The notes under the pieces: generated by a model
Seen by the model: the letters and a program-made list of their open reading frames with translations, nothing else
Databases searched by the model: none
What the model was told of the DNA's origin: nothing
Translations under genes and position numbers: made by a program
Source of the DNA: Lachnospiraceae bacterium
Lineage (GTDB): Bacteria > Bacillota > Clostridia > Lachnospirales > Lachnospiraceae
NCBI GenBank assembly: GCA_022769665.1
Contig: JALEIR010000015.1
Span: 1 to 59,116, forward strand
Direction: 5' to 3'
Length of the DNA: 59,116 nucleotides
Part shown: piece after piece, positions 55,018-59,116 of the stretch
How positions within the stretch are numbered: the stretch's first letter is position 1
Layout of the letters: the number at the start of each line of letters is the position of its first letter

Positions 55018-55887
55018 ATGTCAATTATCTTAGATCACGTAAATTATATATACGGTTTGGATACCCCCCTTGCGGTTAAGGCATTGGACGATGTTTGTCT
55101 GCAGATTCCGGACGGGCAGTTCATCGGCATTATCGGCCATACCGGTTCCGGAAAATCCACGCTGGTGCAGCACTTAAATGGCTTAATGAAGGCTACCTCA
55201 GGCAGTATTTATTTTAACGGGGCGGATATTTATGACGAGGGATACAATATGAAGGAGCTGCGCAGTAAGGTTGGCTTGGTTTTTCAGTATCCCGAACACC
55301 AGCTGTTTGAAATCGATGTGTTCTCCGATGTATGTTTCGGTCCGAAAAATCTGGGACTTGACAAGAAGGAGACAGAGCTGAGAGCTTTTGATGCATTAAA
55401 GAAAGTTGGATTGCCGGATGAATTGTTTTATCAATCGCCCTTTGAACTTTCCGGCGGACAGAAGCGGAGAGTTGCCATTGCGGGAGTCCTTGCCATGAAG
55501 CCGGAAGTGTTGATTTTGGACGAGCCTACAGCCGGACTGGACCCCAAAGGCAGAGATGAAATCCTGCATCAGATAAAGAAACTGCAGACTGAAACGGGAA
55601 TGACCATCATACTGGTGTCTCACAGTATGGAGGATGTGGCTGAGTACGTGGACAGAATTATTGTGATGAACAAGGGCAGGGTTATGTTCGATGATGTACC
55701 CCGGGAAGTGTTCAGACATTATCGTGAGTTGGAGGACGTTGGACTTGCTGCTCCCCAGGTTACTTATATTCTACATGAGTTGCAGAGCAGAGGGTTACAT
55801 GTTGATGTGAATGCTACTACAATAGAAGAAGCTGTGGAAACCATTACCGGTGCACTGGCAGAAGCAGGAACAGTACGGTACAGGTGA
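55018..55887 (+). CDS. ecfA2: Energy-coupling factor transporter ATPase EcfA2
   Basis: A 289-residue partner ATPase. Walker A GHTGSGKST, Q-loop FQYPEHQLFEIDVFSDVCFGPKN (typical of A2), signature LSGGQKRR, Walker B LILDEPTAGLDP, H-loop VSHSMED. ATG 55018 is chosen over 54997 because GGAAGG lies 9 nt upstream. Confidence 0.95.
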   Translation: MSIILDHVNYIYGLDTPLAVKALDDVCLQIPDGQFIGIIGHTGSGKSTLVQHLNGLMKATSGSIYFNGADIYDEGYNMKELRSKVGLVFQYPEHQLFEIDVFSDVCFGPKNLGLDKKETELRAFDALKKVGLPDELFYQSPFELSGGQKRRVAIAGVLAMKPEVLILDEPTAGLDPKGRDEILHQIKKLQTETGMTIILVSHSMEDVAEYVDRIIVMNKGRVMFDDVPREVFRHYRELEDVGLAAPQVTYILHELQSRGLHVDVNATTIEEAVETITGALAEAGTVRYR

Positions 55888-55948
55888 AAAAAGGCAGAGC
55901 GGAGAGTGACCCTGCAGCAGCGGGGCATACATCCGATTGAGGAGATAT

Positions 55949-56752
55949 ATGCTTAGAGATATTACCTTAGGACAATATTATCAGACGGAATCAGTGATTC
56001 ATAGACTGGATCCGAGAGTAAAGCTGGCAGGGACACTGCTGTTTATTATTTCACTTTTCTTTTTCCGAAATTTCATAGGATACCTGGTGGCAGCGCTTTT
56101 TTTGGCAATTGTAATTAAACTGTCTCATGTACCTTTTAGGTTTATGGTACGGGGGATGAAAGCAATAGTGTTTCTTTTACTGATTACGGTTGCATTTAAT
56201 CTTTTTTTGACTCCGGGAGAGGCGCTTATCAGTTTCTGGAAGCTGACCATAACAAAAGAGGGATTAGAGATGGCGCTGACCATGGCGGTGAGACTGACCT
56301 TACTGATTATCGGTTCGTCTGTTATGACGCTTACAACCACACCCAATAATCTCACCGACGGCATGGAAAAGGGAATGCGCCCGTTGAAGGTGTTTCATGT
56401 GCCGGTACATGAGGTGGCAATGATGATGTCCATCGCACTGCGTTTTATTCCCATTTTGCTGGAGGAGACGGACAAAATTATGAAGGCACAGATTGCCAGA
56501 GGGGCCGATTTCGAAAGCGGTAATCTGATTCACAGGGCAAAAGCGCTGATACCCTTGCTGGTTCCGCTGTTTATTTCTGCATTCCGTCGTGCCAATGATT
56601 TGGCTATGGCTATGGAGGCAAGGTGTTATCGGGGCGGCGAAGGCAGAACAAAGATGAAACCGCTTGTCTATCAGAGAAGAGACGGACTTGCCTACTTATG
56701 TATTTTATTTTATCTTGTGACAGGAATCGGTCTGGGAAGACTGGCATTGTAG
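55949..56752 (+). CDS. ecfT: Energy-coupling factor transporter transmembrane protein EcfT
   Basis: A 267-residue membrane scaffold with about six segments. HRLDPRVKLAGTL near the start and the coupling-helix motifs QIARGADFE and EARCYRGGEGR (the two Ala-Arg-Gly signatures) fit EcfT. It joins the ATPase pair to S components such as RibU or ThiT, which are not encoded here. ATG 55949 follows GAGGAG. Confidence 0.95.
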   Translation: MLRDITLGQYYQTESVIHRLDPRVKLAGTLLFIISLFFFRNFIGYLVAALFLAIVIKLSHVPFRFMVRGMKAIVFLLLITVAFNLFLTPGEALISFWKLTITKEGLEMALTMAVRLTLLIIGSSVMTLTTTPNNLTDGMEKGMRPLKVFHVPVHEVAMMMSIALRFIPILLEETDKIMKAQIARGADFESGNLIHRAKALIPLLVPLFISAFRRANDLAMAMEARCYRGGEGRTKMKPLVYQRRDGLAYLCILFYLVTGIGLGRLAL

Positions 56753-56804
56753 CAGTGCGGAAACAATTTTGACAGAAGCCGGACGGGAAAGGACAGGTGG
56801 CTAT

Positions 56805-57548
56805 ATGGCAAAGAAGCGCATCCGACTGATTGTGGCGTACGACGGCACCAACTATCACGGCTGGCAGATTCAAAACAACGGTATTACCGTTGAGGCGGAG
56901 TTGAACAGATGCCTGTCGGATTTACTGGGAGAATCGATTGAGGTTATCGGTGCAAGCCGCACGGATTCCGGAGTACATGCGCTGGGAAATGTGGCGGTGT
57001 TTGATACGGAGGCGCGTATGCCTGCGGAGAAAATTTCTTATGCCCTGAATCAGCGGCTGCCGGAGGATATCCGGATTCAAAAGTCGGAGGAGGTTGCCGC
57101 AGATTGGCATCCCAGATATTGTGAGAGTCGTAAGACCTATGAATATCGAATATACAGGGGCGAATTCCCTATGCCGGTAAAACGGCTGTATTCTTATTTT
57201 ACTTATCGGCCTTTGAATGTGGAGAAAATGAAGAAGGCTGCAAAACACCTGGAAGGGGAACATGATTTTAAAAGCTTCTGCCAGACAGGAGCTCAGGTGG
57301 AAAGCACGGTGCGTACCGTCTACTCTGTGGATGTTGAGGAACAAGGTGCCGATCTGGTCATTCGCGTTTGCGGAAACGGATTCCTTTATAATATGGTAAG
57401 AATTATTGCCGGAACATTGATGGAGGTAGGGCAGGGAAAGAGAACCCCGGAATCCATGGCGGAGATTTTGGAGGCGAAGAATCGTTCTGCTGCAGGCCCC
57501 ACTGCTCCCCCCTGCGGACTGACTCTGGTAAAGTACGAATTTTTTTAA
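56805..57548 (+). CDS. truA: tRNA pseudouridine synthase A
   Basis: A 247-residue enzyme forming pseudouridine at tRNA positions 38-40. RIRLIVAYDGTNYHGWQIQ, the catalytic Asp in GASRTDSGVHALGN, and GNGFLYNMVRIIAGTLMEVG are clear. ATG 56805 (MAKKRI) is preferred to the 12-codon longer frame. Conserved position between ecfT and rplM. Confidence 0.96.
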   Translation: MAKKRIRLIVAYDGTNYHGWQIQNNGITVEAELNRCLSDLLGESIEVIGASRTDSGVHALGNVAVFDTEARMPAEKISYALNQRLPEDIRIQKSEEVAADWHPRYCESRKTYEYRIYRGEFPMPVKRLYSYFTYRPLNVEKMKKAAKHLEGEHDFKSFCQTGAQVESTVRTVYSVDVEEQGADLVIRVCGNGFLYNMVRIIAGTLMEVGQGKRTPESMAEILEAKNRSAAGPTAPPCGLTLVKYEFF

Positions 57549-57555
57549 AATAATC

Positions 57556-57584
57556 TTGACAGACCCAAGACGGTATAATATAAT
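57556..57584 (+). promoter_or_regulatory. Consensus sigma-A promoter of rplM-rpsI
   Basis: A perfect TTGACA (57556-57561) and perfect TATAAT (57579-57584) are 17 nt apart, the strongest promoter in the window, 8 nt after truA. Confidence 0.9.
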
Positions 57585-57591
57585 ACTTGAA

Positions 57592-57783
57592 TGTGTGACA
57601 GTGTTTCTATGCGCATAAAGCCAAAGCCCCGGCCATGCGCTGACAGATAGAAAACAACCTGTTCTGAGGAGATTTTTGAACGTAGCCGGACATCTGCGGT
57701 CAAGGTCAGAGACAGAACGCAAATCCGGAGCTGCTGAAACTGGTCCGGTACAAAAGTCGAAATAGTAATATGGAGGGAATATC
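57592..57783 (+). promoter_or_regulatory. L13 leader RNA upstream of rplM
   Basis: About 190 nt of structured leader. TTTCTAT (57604-57610) pairs with ATAGAAA (57647-57653) and GCGCAT (57611-57616) with ATGCGC (57635-57640), one nearly continuous helix; CCGGA...GCG pairs with CGC...TCCGG near 57690-57737. Position and fold suit the L13 ribosomal leader known in Firmicutes, thought to bind L13. The family match is from memory and not tested. Confidence 0.7.
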
Positions 57784-58212
57784 ATGAAAACATTTATGGC
57801 AAGTCCTGCTACCATCGATAGAAAGTGGTATGTGGTAGACGCTACTGATATGACTCTTGGACGCCTTGCTTCTGAGGTTGCCAAGGTTTTGAGAGGAAAG
57901 AATAAGCCTATCTTTACTCCTCACATTGACACGGGCGATTATGTAATCGTTATCAATGCAGAGAAGATTAGTGTTACCGGCAAAAAGCTGGATCAGAAGG
58001 TATATCATCATCATTCCGACTATGTAGGCGGCATGAAGGAAGCTACCTTGAGAGAGAAATTAAACAAGAAGCCTGAGGAAGTTATCGAACTGGCAGTAAA
58101 GGGTATGCTTCCCAAGGGACCTTTAGGAAGACAGATGTACACAAAGCTGTTTGTATACGCAGGACCTGACCACAAGCATGCGGCTCAAAAGCCTGAAGTA
58201 CTGACATTCTAA
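57784..58212 (+). CDS. rplM: 50S ribosomal protein L13
   Basis: A 142-residue L13: [79 protein letters not shown]. An early assembly protein, likely feedback-controlled through the leader. GGAGGGAAT precedes the ATG. Confidence 0.98.
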   Translation: MKTFMASPATIDRKWYVVDATDMTLGRLASEVAKVLRGKNKPIFTPHIDTGDYVIVINAEKISVTGKKLDQKVYHHHSDYVGGMKEATLREKLNKKPEEVIELAVKGMLPKGPLGRQMYTKLFVYAGPDHKHAAQKPEVLTF

Positions 58213-58233
58213 AGGATAGGAGGAGAATAAATC

Positions 58234-58629
58234 ATGGCTAAGACTGAAAAGTACTACGGTACAGGTAGAAGAAAGAAATCCATCGCAAGAGTATATTTAG
58301 TACCCGGTAAAGGCGATGTTACCATTAATAAGAGAAACATGGATGAGTACTTCGGACTGGAGACTCTGAAGGTTATCGTTCGTCAGCCTTTAACCCTTAC
58401 CGAGACCGCTGACAAGTTTGATGTTATTGTTAACGTAAAGGGCGGCGGATATACCGGTCAGGCCGGTGCTATCAGACATGGTATTGCAAGAGCACTACTT
58501 CAGGTAGATGCTGATTACAGACCCGCTCTGAAGAAGGCAGGTTTCCTGACCAGAGACCCTCGTATGAAGGAAAGAAAGAAGTACGGCTTGAAAGCAGCAA
58601 GACGTGCACCTCAGTTCTCAAAGAGATAA
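58234..58629 (+). CDS. rpsI: 30S ribosomal protein S9
   Basis: A 131-residue S9: [67 protein letters not shown], whose C-terminal Lys-Arg tail reaches the P-site tRNA. The 3' end is intact, which matters because rpsI is a known integration site in other Firmicutes. Confidence 0.98.
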   Translation: MAKTEKYYGTGRRKKSIARVYLVPGKGDVTINKRNMDEYFGLETLKVIVRQPLTLTETADKFDVIVNVKGGGYTGQAGAIRHGIARALLQVDADYRPALKKAGFLTRDPRMKERKKYGLKAARRAPQFSKR

Positions 58630-58685
58630 TTATTTTACAGAAGACTTTCTTATCTCAAAAGAGATTTTCTATTCAAGTATCTGTT

Positions 58686-58716
58686 ATCCCGGAAGTCGAT
58701 GGCTTCCGGGATTTTT
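58686..58716 (+). terminator. Terminator after rpsI
   Basis: A perfect 10-bp stem ATCCCGGAAG / CTTCCGGGAT with a 7-nt loop is followed by TTTT. Confidence 0.93.
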
Positions 58717-58820
58717 ATTCAGTACCGAGTCAGGTACATATAACTCTCTTTTTTGTTATTTCATTCTACTCGCAGGCTGATTGAACTGCCTACGGTTGAG
58801 TTTTTCTGATTTGTTATTTA

Positions 58821-59116
58821 GGACCGTAGATAGGAAGAGCGGCCTACGGTCGGATTCTTGTTAATGTCAAAAAGGACCGTAGATAGGAAGAGCGGCCTAC
58901 GGTCGGATTCTTGTTAATGTCAAAAAGGACCGTAGATAGTAGGAGCGGCCTACGGTCGGATTCTTGTTAATGTCAAAAAGGACCGTAGATAGGAGGAGCG
59001 GTCTACGGTCGGATTCTTGTTAATGTCAAAGAGGACCGTAGATAGTAGGAGCGGCCTACGGTCGGATTCTTGTTAATGTCAAAGAGGACCGTAGATAGTA
59101 GGAGCGGGCTACGGTC
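58821..59116. repeat. Tandem array of a 53-bp palindromic unit
   Basis: Units begin at 58821, 58874, 58927, 58980, 59033 and 59086; the last is cut by the window end, so the array continues. Every unit carries GACCGTAG and CTACGGTC, an invariant 8-bp inverted repeat around a 14-nt loop, then an AT-rich linker. Differences fall in the loop (AGGAAG, AGTAGG, AGGAGG) and just before the right arm, while the arms do not vary. A degenerate half-unit (GCCTACGGTTGAG) precedes it at about 58788. The period is not a multiple of 3 and there are no unique spacers, so it is neither coding nor CRISPR. Confidence 0.9.

Noticed and set aside
58234..58629. Integration of an element at the rpsI 3' end
   Set aside because: The rpsI end is intact and followed by a normal terminator; no integrase or att-like duplication is visible before the window ends.
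58821..59116. Possible CRISPR array
   Set aside because: The whole 53-bp period is repeated, linker included; there are no unique spacers and no cas genes nearby.
58821..59116. Possible repeated promoters (TTGTTA to TAGATA on plus, TTGACA on minus) in the 53-bp units
   Set aside because: The plus pair matches the consensus poorly, and the minus TTGACA has no -10 box at 16-18 nt.
1..59116. tRNA or rRNA genes
   Set aside because: No cloverleaf with T-loop and anticodon features, and no rRNA sequence, was seen on either strand.

Overview
The window looks like a chromosome segment of a low-to-mid GC Gram-positive anaerobe of the class Clostridia, most likely family Lachnospiraceae. Pointers are the Firmicutes-type ribosomal cluster (zinc-type S14, a KOW-domain protein between map and infA), a FabK/FabT-type fatty acid operon with a fused AccD-AccA gene, an L17 with a large internal insertion, a DUF4474 protein, and AGGAGG-type ribosome binding sites with many GTG/TTG starts. 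Species cannot be read from the sequence.

Layout. 1-231: only the last 17 codons of tuf (EF-Tu) and its terminator, joined to unrelated DNA. 447-2537: two half-size chromate-type transporter genes and a LysR regulator. 2652-5628: an EAL phosphodiesterase, a hypothetical protein, a YbjQ protein and a C-terminal remnant of a MutM/Nei glycosylase. 5899-7245: a secreted GH5 endoglucanase lipoprotein. 7443-11034: a heterodimeric ABC exporter, followed by a 203-bp palindromic element with terminal inverted repeats. 11365-13419: a DUF2264 enzyme behind a terminator-like leader hairpin. 13470-17172: a second EAL protein (minus strand) and a chemoreceptor. 17217-25356: the complete type II fatty acid operon acpP-fabK-fabD-fabG-fabF-fabZ-accDA-fabH, with fabT at its end and a FabT-like palindrome at the operon promoter. 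25445-34122: cardiolipin synthase, a second chemoreceptor, an ECF sigma/anti-sigma pair with a textbook ECF promoter, an orphan response regulator, an RNA methyltransferase, and a DUF4474-phosphoesterase pair.

34172-58629 is the ribosomal protein superoperon: the S10-spc genes rpsJ to secY; then adk-map-KOW-infA-rpmJ-rpsM-rpsK-rpsD-rpoA-rplQ; then, after an inserted MATE transporter and M15 peptidase, ecfA1-ecfA2-ecfT-truA-rplM-rpsI. The order is the conserved Firmicutes one, but several spacers carry large branched palindromes that most Firmicutes would not have. The rpsJ and rplM genes have structured leaders behind strong sigma-A promoters. The window ends inside a tandem array of a 53-bp unit (58821-59116); each complete unit contains an invariant 8-bp inverted repeat.

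How the parts fit: the right half is core translation, transcription and secretion machinery; the fatty acid operon, cls and the ECF vitamin-transport module are housekeeping envelope and nutrition functions. The left half is accessory: polysaccharide use (GH5, DUF2264), export, chemotaxis and c-di-GMP signalling. The least explained sequence is non-coding: the tuf junction, the 203-bp TIR element, the palindromes inside the ribosomal operon and the terminal 53-bp array.
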